Position numbers and translations under genes: made by a program
Notes under the pieces: generated by a model
Seen by the model: only the letters and a program-made list of their open reading frames with translations
Database searches by the model: none
What the model was told of the DNA's origin: nothing
Source of the DNA: Guyanagaster necrorhizus
Lineage: Eukaryota > Basidiomycota > Agaricomycetes > Agaricales > Physalacriaceae
NCBI RefSeq assembly: GCF_019112545.1
Contig: NW_025064889.1
Span: 1 to 64,000 of the forward strand
Length of the DNA: 64,000 nt
Direction: 5' to 3'
Shown here: one piece after another, positions 37,678 through 48,408 of the stretch
Position numbering within the stretch: position 1 is the first letter of the stretch
Layout of the letters: every line of letters starts with the position of its first letter

Positions 37678-38254
37678 TTAAGAGAATGGCATGGCATCCA
37701 ATGGACCCATCACACTTTCATCCTGCTCAGACCCTGCTTCCTCACTATTCTTTCTATTTTTCTTCAACTTCTCTATATTCTTACTTAGTTGCACTCTCAT
37801 CACTCTCTCCAAGACCTCCACCTCTCTAATGTCTAAAACTCTATGCATGCTGATGTCCAAGCCTCCAAGTCAGATATTATAAGCTCCTTCAGAGACTCTA
37901 TTCTATTAGACTTGTAGTCATTGAGAAAGCCCTCCATCATTCTGCAGATATCCACTATTTCCTCTGCTTATTCATTCATGAAGCCTATTATCTCTACTGC
38001 CAGTTTATCCATTCAACCCATAAAATTTTTAAATTCTTATCCATCTTATAGGAGGTAGTAGTGATCTTCAAATTTCCAATGATCTTAGTGACACTATTTC
38101 CTTAGTTAAAAGAACATGCAGCCTTCTTAACTTTATACTGAGAACAAGTCTGAACATGTCTGATCACTGTGTGAATGTAGCAGAGCATGTTATTCTGCTG
38201 ATATCTGATACAATATCCTAAAGAAAATTAGCTAAGGAACTTTTCAAATAAAAC
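37678..38254 (-). pseudogene. Zinc-cluster and C-terminal part of a broken coiled-coil gene
   Basis: Minus-strand continuation of the gene at 47247-47970, separated by element E. At 38212-38114 it reads C-x2-Y-x6-C, then C-x2-Y-x6-C about ten residues on. Restoring the two Tyr (TAT) to Cys (TGT) would give the C-x2-C-x6-C pairs of fungal Zn2Cys6-type clusters. It is followed by a helical region (near 37,950) and a Lys/Glu-rich end (EKLKKNRKNSEEAGSEQD). Frames change at least twice. Proteins of this layout are common near retroelements in mushroom genomes, from general knowledge only. Confidence 0.45.
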
Positions 38255-38713
38255 TGTTATGATTTTTCTTATTTTCTACTTTTGTTTTACTTTATTAATT
38301 CCTATTCTCATTTAGTCAGAGCATCTAACTGAGCACTTAGAACCATGAGACCAGCTTATACAATCACAAAAGACAAACTCAGACTATTGTCCACTGACTC
38401 TCTTAACAATGCACAAATATCTTTTTATATCAGTACTGATGAACAAAGACAGTGGATACATAGCATAAAAACATATAATAAGTAGGTATATATTTAATTC
38501 AACTCAGAATAGTATATAAGTAGTGTAGCTCTCACTGTATATCTCTAGCTTTGAGCTAAAGTTTATTTTTTACCACTTCATCTTGAGCTGACTGTCTTTA
38601 GCCTTGAAGCACTAGATCAACAGATACATATAGTGGACTCTGACATGACTGTATGAACTCAATACAGTGTCAGTTTATCATATGTTCAGATTACATGCAA
38701 CTTGGGCTTAACA
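38255..38713 (+). repeat. 5' LTR of element E (459 bp)
   Basis: TGTTATGATT...CTTAACA. TATATAAG is at 38513-38520 and the R site AGCTTTGAGCTAA at 38547-38559. Confidence 0.94.
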
Positions 38714-38727
38714 ATTAGCTTGAAGCT
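38513..38727 (+). promoter_or_regulatory. TATA box, R site and self-complementary primer site of element E
   Basis: The R site (38547-38559) starts 34 bases after TATATAAG. The primer site TTAGCTTGAAGCT (38715-38727) pairs with it except at the two bases of one former CpG. The LTR lost the C and the primer site lost the G, each explicable from ancestral AGCTTCGAGCTAA. Confidence 0.68.
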
Positions 38728-38770
38728 TACACTTCTCTTTCCTTATGCACACTAGCATAAAGGAAACCAA

Positions 38771-39010
38771 ATGCCATCACCAAACACATCAACCTCTGAT
38801 CTTACCAATGACTTCTTTAAGCTATTATCCTCCATCATTGGAATGCTTCTAAGCTTACTTGCTATCATCCAACTTTATCAAAGATGATAATCAGTAACTG
38901 CTTGGATAATCCAGCATTACTATGCATTCAGAACAGTATAGCAAATTCTTCAAAATATTACATCTGATCTCTCCTTTCATGATATTTCAGCCTCTGCCCA
39001 AACCTCCTTT
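38771..39010 (+). pseudogene. Conserved small hydrophobic ORF between LTR and gag, copy E
   Basis: ATG at 38771. The hydrophobic stretch DFFKLLSSIIGMLLSLLAII is followed by AWIIQHYYAF and TSDLSFHDISASA. Stops fall at former Arg codons. It is the most diverged copy, yet length, helix position and tail are kept. Confidence 0.58.
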
Positions 39011-41884
39011 CAGCCTGCATTCAGAATCATACTTGAAATCCAATCTGGCAGCCTGGGTTTGCAGATTTATAAGGAGAAAGAAAAACATCAATATCCTCCA
39101 GAATCCTCTTGAACTAACAACAGAAATAGTGACAATCAGCATACTGAGTTCAGAAACCCATGGACATGGCTGGCACATCTCCCTCCAGTCTCAGACCACA
39201 AAGATGAGGATCTCCCCAATGACTTTTTTGATGCTAACCTGTCTTCTGACTCTTTCACTGTCTTTCTCCAAGCATAGGATTGGAGACCCTGCCAGGGACT
39301 CTCTTGATGCTGCTCAGATGGCTTCAGGCTCCTGACACAGTTCTCTCTATGTGACTCCAGAAGAAAGCTCTCTCTTCTCTGAATATACTGATTATGAGAG
39401 CAGAGGACTTTCAGACTTCAGAACTAACAGCAAAACCTACTAGAGCTTCATGCTCTATAGATGCCTGGAGTACAGAAGCCATATCAATCAGGCCTCATAG
39501 TCTGAACATATTGAAGCAGGATACACCTGTCAGCAGAAGGAGCATAAAGCTGCTCAATATGATGCAGAGTACCAGTGTTAGTGATGCAGAGATAAGGCTG
39601 CTATCTGGAGATCAGATTCCTTAGAGTGGTATAGCCTCAGAACAGAGTCCATCAGCTCTCTGTTCTGAGAGCCTAGTACAATAGACACAGACCTATAGGC
39701 TAGAATAGCAGAAACTATCACTGCAAGCAAAATGACATGACAAAGTCCAAACCCTCCTCTCTCTACCAGAGATGACACTGGAATTCCATTTCCTCTGATG
39801 CTGAATCTATTCTCAATGCTTATAGACTTTGGGTTTCTTTTGATATCTATATCAGTGACCACAGCATCCAAAGGTTTCTCAAAGGAAGAGTCATAGGACT
39901 CTTTCTCAATCCTTATTTCTACTGAAACTTCTGCTGGTATCACTATAAGCTGAAGGAGCAAGAAGAGTGCAGCAGCAACAGAGGAGGCTCTAAGGGTGAC
40001 AATGGTCAACCTCAGTCTCAGCCTCCTTTTAGAATCAGTCTCAATGCTGCTAGACTCAGCACTGAAACAAAGAGTGACTCTCTAGTGATGCTCAGGCCTT
40101 ATCCACTATCCACCTTTGACCAGTCTATCAGTTACCCTGCTAAGGACAGCAAGGAGAATAAGAAGGACAAGGGGGATAAGATTGAAGAGGTTGAGATATC
40201 TCTTAAGTGAGATAAGTGGCTTAAATATGCTAAGGAGGACATAAACAAAGAAGCACTAAAGGAGGAGATACAATGTAAATGGGAGAAAGAATATGTATGG
40301 CTGTACCAAAAGAGGACAGTATTTTTATAGAAAGACATTAGTTGGCTAATATTAACACTGGGATAGAAGTATATAGCTGCAGATAAAACTGAAAAAATAG
40401 ACATTTTACAGTATGCTGTGACTGAACAAGCTATTTTTATTTATAACAGAATACACTCCAAAGACCAACTAGAAAATCTCCCAGCATATAAGTCAAAATA
40501 CAAGATCCAACTAATGCCAGGAATATCTTCTATCACCTCAAATCATGCTATATATAAGACACTGATTTCACAAAGCATTAAGATTCAATCTGTTTACTCA
40601 GATCCACTCATTTGAAGCTCCCCCAGTCAGTTTGCTCAGCTATGACCCCAGCTGGTTACTTGACCTACCAGATTCAAAAACCCTTAGACTGGCAAAGGAA
40701 GCCAATTCTTCAGTGGACAGTCATCACCAGATGAAGCAAGTATGAGCAGAAAAACTCTTGAGGATGACCCTAAAGCAGTCAAGCTCAGATTTATGATCTG
40801 AAACAGATGTATCATACACAAAGAGGCAGAACTGACTGGGAGCTCTGTTGCTGACAATAACTCTCTTCACTTATTCCTCAGACCATCTGTCAACTGAGAA
40901 TGCCTGCCTTTTAATGGATACCTGAATCTAATAGAGGCACTCCCTGCTGATGCCACTCTCATCCAGTGCAAACCTGACCTCCTCCACAAATCTCACCCCT
41001 TTAAGAGTGCCTCTGACAATATCAACTATTTTCTCATCAACTGTGAGCAATACTTTGAGATCTACACTGCATATCTTGAGGTTGATATCTACAAGATAGC
41101 CTTTGCTATATCCTACTTTGAGAACAAAGTGAAGACATGATGGATTCTGATTTTCCTGATCTTCTATTCTACAACCAGGCAGCATCATTGACTGCTATTC
41201 TGGCTAATATTCAAACAAATAATATATAACAAGTTCATTGATCTGGCAGTCCAGAAGATACACAAAAACAAGATGAAGAAACTCTGGATGGAAGACAAGA
41301 TTGCCAGCAAGTACTTTGATGAGCTGGAGTGACTCAGAACTCTGGCTGGAATTTGAGATGACACTGATGATGACAAGAGGATGGTTGAGATGCTTAAGAT
41401 CAGAACACCTCTCTTCTATATCAAGATGATCTCAGATATAGACATAAATATGCTTAAAGAGTATGATACATGGAAAGACTGAATCACTAAAATGAACAAG
41501 GAGTGGCAGTGACAGAAGGCAGCTAATGCAGGCTTACAGAGTGACTGCAGATCCAACTATCTCACCACTAACAAGCCTAATAGAGGCAACAGATCTTTCA
41601 AGGCTAACACTTTCTCCTCAACACCAAGTTATAGCATCCAGAAGACTGGCACTAGCACTATATACATTGAGAGCAGAAAGCTGATGGATGTAGATTGATT
41701 TAAGAAGAAAGAAAAGTGTTTTAACTGTGAGAAAAAAGACCATCTGTCACAGAACTGCTTAAAGAAGAAACACACATAAAAAGATACATGGGTGCAGATT
41801 GCTGAGTTGCAGAAAGAGGCAGACAGACTGGAGGAGCTGAGCAAGAATATGAGGATGGAGATAAAAGATAGGGCTAACCAGTGA
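38922..41884 (+). pseudogene. ORF1/Gag relic of element E
   Basis: The N-terminal low-complexity region includes a basic RFIRRKK segment equivalent to LKGMLGKKK of B. The capsid-like core is at ~40,980-41,500, and a zinc knuckle near 41,715 reads CFNCEKKDHLSQNC (spacing kept). It ends at TGA 41882-41884 in the CAGTGAGC context. Many stops and indels; ORF1 borders are approximate. Confidence 0.75.
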
Positions 41885-44800
41885 GCACTTTCACTGGATC
41901 AGCTGAAGGACTTAGTGGTGTGTCTTAAATAATTGCTGGACAGACTAATAGTATCCTTGTAGTTATATCTAAATTATGCATACATTTGAATATACTCCAT
42001 TTGACATCTACAAGACCACCAAAAGAATTGCCAAGGACTAAAACTCAACTGCTTATAGGCCAAACAGAGAGAGTGACTCTCACTGGCTGGCTAAAACTAT
42101 TCAACACTGAGTGAACTTGGCAGGCCATCAAGAATGCCAGAGATGAAGAGACAGTGAAGGCTGTCCTCAGAAACTGGATCCACTAAACTAGGACTGAAGA
42201 AGTGATTAATGAAATGGTTAAAGGCATAAGAAGAGCTGAGCACTGTTGAGCTTTAGAATGGCTTGATGAGCTCAGAGGCTCTAAATAATACATCCAGTGG
42301 CAGAAAACAGCTGAATGAGACTTGATCATGAAGGCTCAAATTAAGATGTTGATCACATAAACCCTCTATACAGTCACTGCTCTGATTGACAGTGGCTGTA
42401 TGAGAAGCTCCATCAATTGTGCTTTTATCATCAAGCACAGACTCTTAACATAAGCCATAGCTGTCTCTATCTCTGTTTACAACACAGATGGAACCAAAAA
42501 TCAAGCAGAGTCAATCATCAAGTACATCAGACTATGACTCACTATTGGAGACCACTCAGAGCAGATCGACTTGGCCATCATAAAACTTGAAACCAAAAAA
42601 ATCTTCCTTGGTCATGACTGGCTGATCTAACATAATCCTCTGATTAATTGGAAAATGAGCTACATCATCTTTGCCCACTGCTATTGTCATAAGATCCTCT
42701 TTGAATTGCCAGATAATGACTCTAATGATCAATAGGATAAAGAGCTGAAAGATGGAGACATCATCCTAGCTATCAACTTAGAGCAAGCCATATATATATG
42801 AGCTACACATCACACCAACAACCCGGTGGCAAGAGCTAATGCAGAAAAGAAAGAAAAGACATTCAAAGAGATGGTATCTAATTGAGCCTGAGATTATCAG
42901 AACCTGTTTAGTAAAGAAAGCTTTGATAAATTACTGGAGCCAAAACTATGGGATCATGCCATCAAACTGATCTCCAATGCCAACACCAACTTGGACTGCA
43001 AAACATATCCCCTTAGTCATCCAGAATAACAAGAGCTTGACAAGTTTCTGAATAAGAACCTCTTCACTGAATGCATTCAGTCTTTGAAGTCACTAATAGC
43101 CTTGCCTTTCATCTTTGTCAAGAAGAAGGATAGCAAACTATAGCCTATTCAGGACTATCAGAAGTTAAACAAGATGATGATCAAAAACTGGTATCCTCTC
43201 TTGCTTATCTCAGAACTTATGGACAAACTATGGAAAGCCTAATATTATATTAAGCTTAATATTTGGTGGGGGTATAATAACATTTGGATCAAGGAGGATG
43301 ACAAATAGAAGGTGGCATTCAGAACCAACAGGAGACTCTTCAAACAAACTATCATGTTTTTTGGGCTAACCAATTCCTCAGCCACATTCCAGTGGATAAT
43401 GAACAATATTTTCAAAGACTTCATTACTATTAGAAAGGTCACCATTTATCTGGATGATATTCTCATCATGTCCAGTGATCATGATAAACACCAACAACTG
43501 ATTTAACAAGTTTTAAAACTCATAAGGAAGCACAAACTGTTTCTCAAGGCTGAGAAATACAAATTCAAGATATTAGAAATGAAATACTTTGAAGTAATCA
43601 TTGGTGAAGGCAATATTTGAATGGATCTGATAAAAATAGCTGAGGTGATAGAATGGCTAGTGCTAACAAAGAAAAAAGAACTACAATCATTTTTAGAGTT
43701 TACAAACTTGTGTCACTAATTTATATAAGACTATAGCAAAATCATCTGACCAATGATATAACTGACCAGCAATGCTCCATGGGCATGAGGACTTACTCAG
43801 CAGTTAGTGTTTGAAGATCTCAAAAGCTGATTAGCTGAGAATATTATATTGGCTATACTAACACAAGATGGAAGGTTTAGAGTAGAGGCCAACTTGAGCA
43901 AAAAGTCAATTGGAGCAGTACTCTTGCAGGAGCAAGATAAAAAATAACAACTGGTAGCTTTTCTCTTCAAGGCCTTAACTATTATGGAACACAATTATAA
44001 AATCTATGACAAGGAGCTACTCACTATTATGCTCACTCTGTCTAAGTGGCACCATTATCTGATCAGATCCATTCAGATATTCAAAGTCCAGACTGATCAT
44101 TAAAACCTTCAATACTTTTGACTTCCACAGAAACTCAATTGCTGACAAGTATGCTAGGTTATAAAACTATTCAAATATCAATATATGCTACACTATAAAG
44201 CTGAATCAACAAACAAGAAAGCCAACCTCTTTAGCTGCCATGCTGACCATAATCAAGGAGAAGAGGATAATAACAAAGTGGTATTACTGAAGCTCAAGCA
44301 CTTTTAGACAATGATCATGCTAACAGAGGAGAAGATTTATGAAAAGATCAAGAGCATAATCTGACAGACAGCACTATGAGACCAATGTATTGCTTCATCC
44401 CTTAACCATGAGCATGAACTGATAAGGGCAGGTGATCTCATCTCTTATAATAGATGGATCTATATCTTTAGAGATTAAACCCTATATAGTAATATCATCA
44501 CTATGTATCATGATTATACAACTGCAGGACACCCAAATATTGCTAAGACCAAAAAACTCATTCTTTGAGAGTACTGATAGCCAAAATTAAAAAATAAAAT
44601 TGAAAAGTACATTAAAGAGTATGAAACATGTCAGCAGACCAAGTCAATGACTTAAGCTTGGGCTGCACCACTACACTCAAATAAGATCTCAACTTTCTCA
44701 TAAACATATATTTCTATCAAGATAATCACTGGACTTTTTGACTCTAATGGCTATGATGCAATCATCATTATAGTCAATCACTTCTCTAAGGCCATCATTT

Positions 44801-45775
44801 TGGTCACATATTCCACAGAACTGACATCTAAAGGATGAGCCAAAATTCTTTACAATAAAATATATATCAAATATAGCATACCACAAGTTGTCATCTCTGA
44901 CTGCAGTCTACAGTTCATATTCAAGTTTCTAGATGACTTGTATTGACTTTTTAACATTCAGAGCAATACCTTTATAGTCTACCATCCTCAAACTGATGGC
45001 CAAATAGAGCACATTAACCAGAAAATCAAGAAGTACCTATGCATATTTATTAATTATCAATAAGATGATTGGGTTGAATGACTCACATTAGCAGCCTTCC
45101 AACATAACAACCATGTTTACTCAGCCACAGGAAAGACCTCATTCTTCATCAACTATGACCAATACCCAACTCTCATGCCTATAAAATGCATCTGCATGAT
45201 GACTCTCACATTCTCTGACTTTGCTATGCTCATGATAAAGATTCACTTCAAAATCCACACCACCTTTCAGAAAGCCACCAAGTTTATAAAAACACAATAT
45301 GATAAACACAGACATCCTGCCCACACCTATATTATCAATAATAAAGTATGGCTTGACACTTTACATCTCTATCTCTCATGTTTCAAATGAAAATTGGCCA
45401 ACAAACATGAGACCCTTCTCTATTCTTGCTAAAGTCAGTCTATTGGCATATCACCTTCATCTGTCAGCTACATAGCAGATTCATAATGTATTCAATGAAT
45501 CTCTTCTCATGCTCTATATCACTTATATCTTCCCAAACTAAGAATGATTGCTCTCACCTCTGACAGTCTTAGTGGAGGATGAAGAATATTATAAAGTTGA
45601 TCAGGTTCTGAACCACTGACTCTGCAAGATCTGGGCACAAGATAGTGGCATCCAAATAGTCATATATTATTTAGTTAGTTGAAAGGGTTACAGCTCTGAA
45701 TCTAATGAATAGATGTATGAATAAGATATAAATGCTATGGATGCCATTTGCAACTATAAACTCTCTCTAGAATAG
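41881..45775 (+). pseudogene. Pol relic of element E
   Basis: A protease reads LIDSGCMRS near 42,385. RT is at ~43,050-43,720 with YLDDILIMS near 43,450, RNase H at ~43,860-44,130, the integrase zinc region at ~44,510-44,640, the integrase core at ~44,730-45,020 (INHFSKAII-type stretch degraded), an integrase C-terminal region at ~45,230-45,500 and a chromodomain at ~45,590-45,760. It is heavily interrupted. A polypurine tract AAGGAAGAGATAA precedes the 3' LTR. Confidence 0.85.
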
Positions 45776-45807
45776 CCATTGAGATGATGGTCTTAAGGAA
45801 GAGATAA

Positions 45808-47241
45808 TGTTATAATTTTTCTTATTTTCTACTTTTGTTTTACTTCATTAACCTCTATTCTTGCTTAGTCAGAGCATCTAACTGAGCACTTAGAACTATG
45901 GGACTGGTGATGAACCAGAAGTTGTTTTGCTAAAGACTCTCTGCAGAGTGAGAATGACATGCAAGAGTGACAGATTTCTTTTATGTTTTTGAGAATGAAA
46001 TAAAACAAAGCAATATTTTATGAATTTATAAGTTCACTTAATGTTATATGCAAGTCTTGTAGAGTTGTTGAGATGCTATAGTGCTCTCAGTCAACAGATA
46101 TTGACCTATAGGTGGTCTGTATAGCTGGTTCTATTAGAGAGATGTTATACTGGTGTACAGTTTAGTATGGGTGTTGAGTAGTCTCAGTATTGCTTTTTCT
46201 CCTCTTTTTGTATGTTATCTTGTACACTTTTTATACTATCCTTTTACTAATACTAAGTATGCTATATTTAAACAGCCTTTTAACTGTAGTACTAGCTTAG
46301 TGAGCCTAACAAAGTTTTTATTATGTGAAGCCTTAAAGACTGTGAGGTTTTTAATAAACATTGCATATTTAACAGTTCACTTAGCCAATAGTATGCTAGT
46401 CTTTTTAATATTTCTTACATATCTAACCAAACACAGAGTTAGTCCTCTGCAGCTTATTACTCTTCCACATGCTAGCTGTGAAAAGCTTAGATATCCACAG
46501 CCAGCCTTGTATATGTATTGCAATAGATCTTATGGGCTGCCTTAGAGTGCCACATGTATACTAATAATGATGTATATCTGATTGGTTGTCATAGTGCTGA
46601 CCATGCTTAGGGTGCTTATTATAGCATAGAAAGTTCATTGTATAGTTGAAGAAAAAGTTTGCAAGGCCAAGAAAAGTTCACAGACAAATAGAAAGCTTGC
46701 ATATAACATATGATCTTCATGCACAAGAGAATATCAATGAATAATAGATAGTTCTTAATGAAATTACTACTATTGAATCTAGAATGATTGGTTTACTGAA
46801 AGCCCACTTAAGAGCAGAAGTTGAAAATAATTATTGGAGCCCATGATTTCAGAGCACACAGAGTCTAGAGACTCATCACTAGCTTACACAACTATAAAAG
46901 GTGAATTCAGACCATTGTCCACTGACTCTCTCAATAATGCATAAATATCTTTTTGTATCAGTACTGATGAACAAAGACAGTGGATACATAGCATAGAAAC
47001 ATATAATAAGTAGGTATATATTTAACTCAACTCAGAACAGTATATAAGTAGTGTAGCTCTCACTGTATATCCTCAGCTTTGAGCTAAAGTTTATTTTTTA
47101 CTACTTTATCTTGAGCTGACTATTTTTGGCCTTGAAGCACTAGATCAACAGACATATATAGTAGACTCTGACATAACTGTACAAACTCAATACAGCATCA
47201 GTTTATTATGTGTTTAGATCACATGCAACTTAGGCTTAACA
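45808..47241 (+). repeat. 3' LTR of element E, interrupted
   Basis: The LTR sequence runs 45808-45905 and resumes near 46878-47241. Together the pieces equal one LTR (about 460 bp). The R site and TATA box are retained in the right part. Confidence 0.9.
45906..46877. mobile_element. Unclassified ~970-bp insertion in the 3' LTR of E
   Basis: This DNA is absent from the 5' LTR of the same element. Its ends form a short inverted repeat (GTGATGA near 45,907 and TCATCAC near 46,873). The trinucleotide ACT occurs at both borders, so a 2-3-bp target duplication is possible. One 130-codon hydrophobic frame (46153-46545) has no ATG and no family resemblance. It may be a non-autonomous TIR element. 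Class and strand are unknown. Confidence 0.5.
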
Positions 47242-47246
47242 AAAAC

Positions 47247-47970
47247 CACTTACTTTCATCTACAAGTTTCTCTTTACTATCTGCTAGTGCTATCACATTC
47301 AACTTTGTCCTCTTTTGAGGACTTACCTCCTTCTTGGCTCTGCTGTCTGCTATCACATTGCTCAATTTCACTCTCAATTTTCTTTTCTCTTCTGCCAGTG
47401 TCTGCACTTTTTTTTTGCCTTCATGAATCCTCTCTTTCCTCTGCTCAAAACAGGCCTGCAAGCCCTCTGAGACCTTGCCTTCATTGTCCTCAGACTCCAC
47501 TAGACTCTATGAGAATCTCACTAATCATATGCCAGAGCCAGCTGAGTCCAACTCTATTTCTGCTAATAACTTCTTATGATAGAAGTCTATATTGTCTGCC
47601 AGAGTGAATGCAACCTTCTTTTATTGCATCTTCTCCCTCTTCAGTTTCTCTGTCTCTGCCTTCTCTACCTTTGCAGCCACCTCTCTTGTCAGCCTCTCCT
47701 CTCTCTCACAGTGGCTTTCTCCTTCTTCTATGTCTTTTTTTCTACTGCCAAATAGAGCTCCACCTTCTTCTTTTTCAATGCCTCCTGCTGCACCTTCTGT
47801 TTTGCCTCATGAATGGTATGATCTGCTCTCACCTTGTCCTCTCTCTCCCACTCCTCTTTCTATTTCCAGTAGAGTTTCACAGCCTCTGCATATTTATCCT
47901 CTGCAGCTATCTGCTCTAAGCAGAATACATCTTTCACTTCTTGAAGGCCATCAAGTGTTAGTTCCCACAT
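47247..47970 (-). pseudogene. N-terminal coiled-coil part of a broken gene
   Basis: Minus-strand frame from ATG 47970 (MWELTLDGLQEVKDVF). A long Lys/Glu/Ala-rich coiled coil follows (REERRLTREVAAKVEKAE, later HYKK-type stretches), and then a Lys-rich region (47500-47247) in another frame. A few stops (CAG to TAG and similar) and one frameshift. It was split by element E (AAAAC) and continues at 38254. The function is unknown. With its zinc-cluster-like second half it resembles uncharacterised mushroom proteins. Confidence 0.5.
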
Positions 47971-48408
47971 GAAAGGCTTGGAAGTTTGAGAACATTGATA
48001 AGATGCAATGGATAGCATTTAGAATGATGGTGAGCAAGAGATGATAGTGGTTTGAGTTCAAGATGTGAAAGTTCTATAGTCTCAAATTTCTTTTCATATG
48101 CTTCTCTATTGGCCATCAGGATCTGCACTTTTGAGAGCAAGAACACTAAGAGGAGAATACTATTAAGCACATGCTGATGGCCTCCACTTTATACCACAAC
48201 TACCAACAACCTACAAGTCAACAACAGCCTCTATTGGACTCTGCTTATCTCTATTTCATACTGTTCAATTTGAATTATCTTCTAGTATTTTATATCTACA
48301 TTTCATATTACTGTCTCTAATTCAGTAGGATTACTTAGCAGCAGAACTCATTGAACACTGACTTGGAGTTAATTACCAGTATATAAGCTCTATATAATTA
48401 TTGTAATA
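47971..48408. other. CpG-poor intergenic remnant
   Basis: Between the coiled-coil pseudogene and the pogo element. A minus frame at 47958-48170 lacks a convincing start and family. Nothing else is recognisable. It should be the continuation of whatever the pogo element inserted into. Confidence 0.35.

Larger units (their letters stand above)
38255..47241 (+). mobile_element. Ty3/gypsy retrotransposon E with an insert in its 3' LTR
   Basis: A plus-strand element of the A-D family, close to the C subfamily. The 5' LTR is 38255-38713 and the 3' LTR begins at 45808 and ends at 47241, interrupted by ~970 bp. A perfect target duplication AAAAC lies at 38250-38254 and 47242-47246. It inserted into the minus-strand coiled-coil gene. 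It is the most decayed member of its family here. Confidence 0.94.

Noticed and set aside
46153..46545. 130-codon hydrophobic ORF in the insert within E's 3' LTR
   Set aside because: It starts at GTG, has no ATG, no family resemblance, and lies in AT-rich mutated DNA where hydrophobic frames arise by chance.
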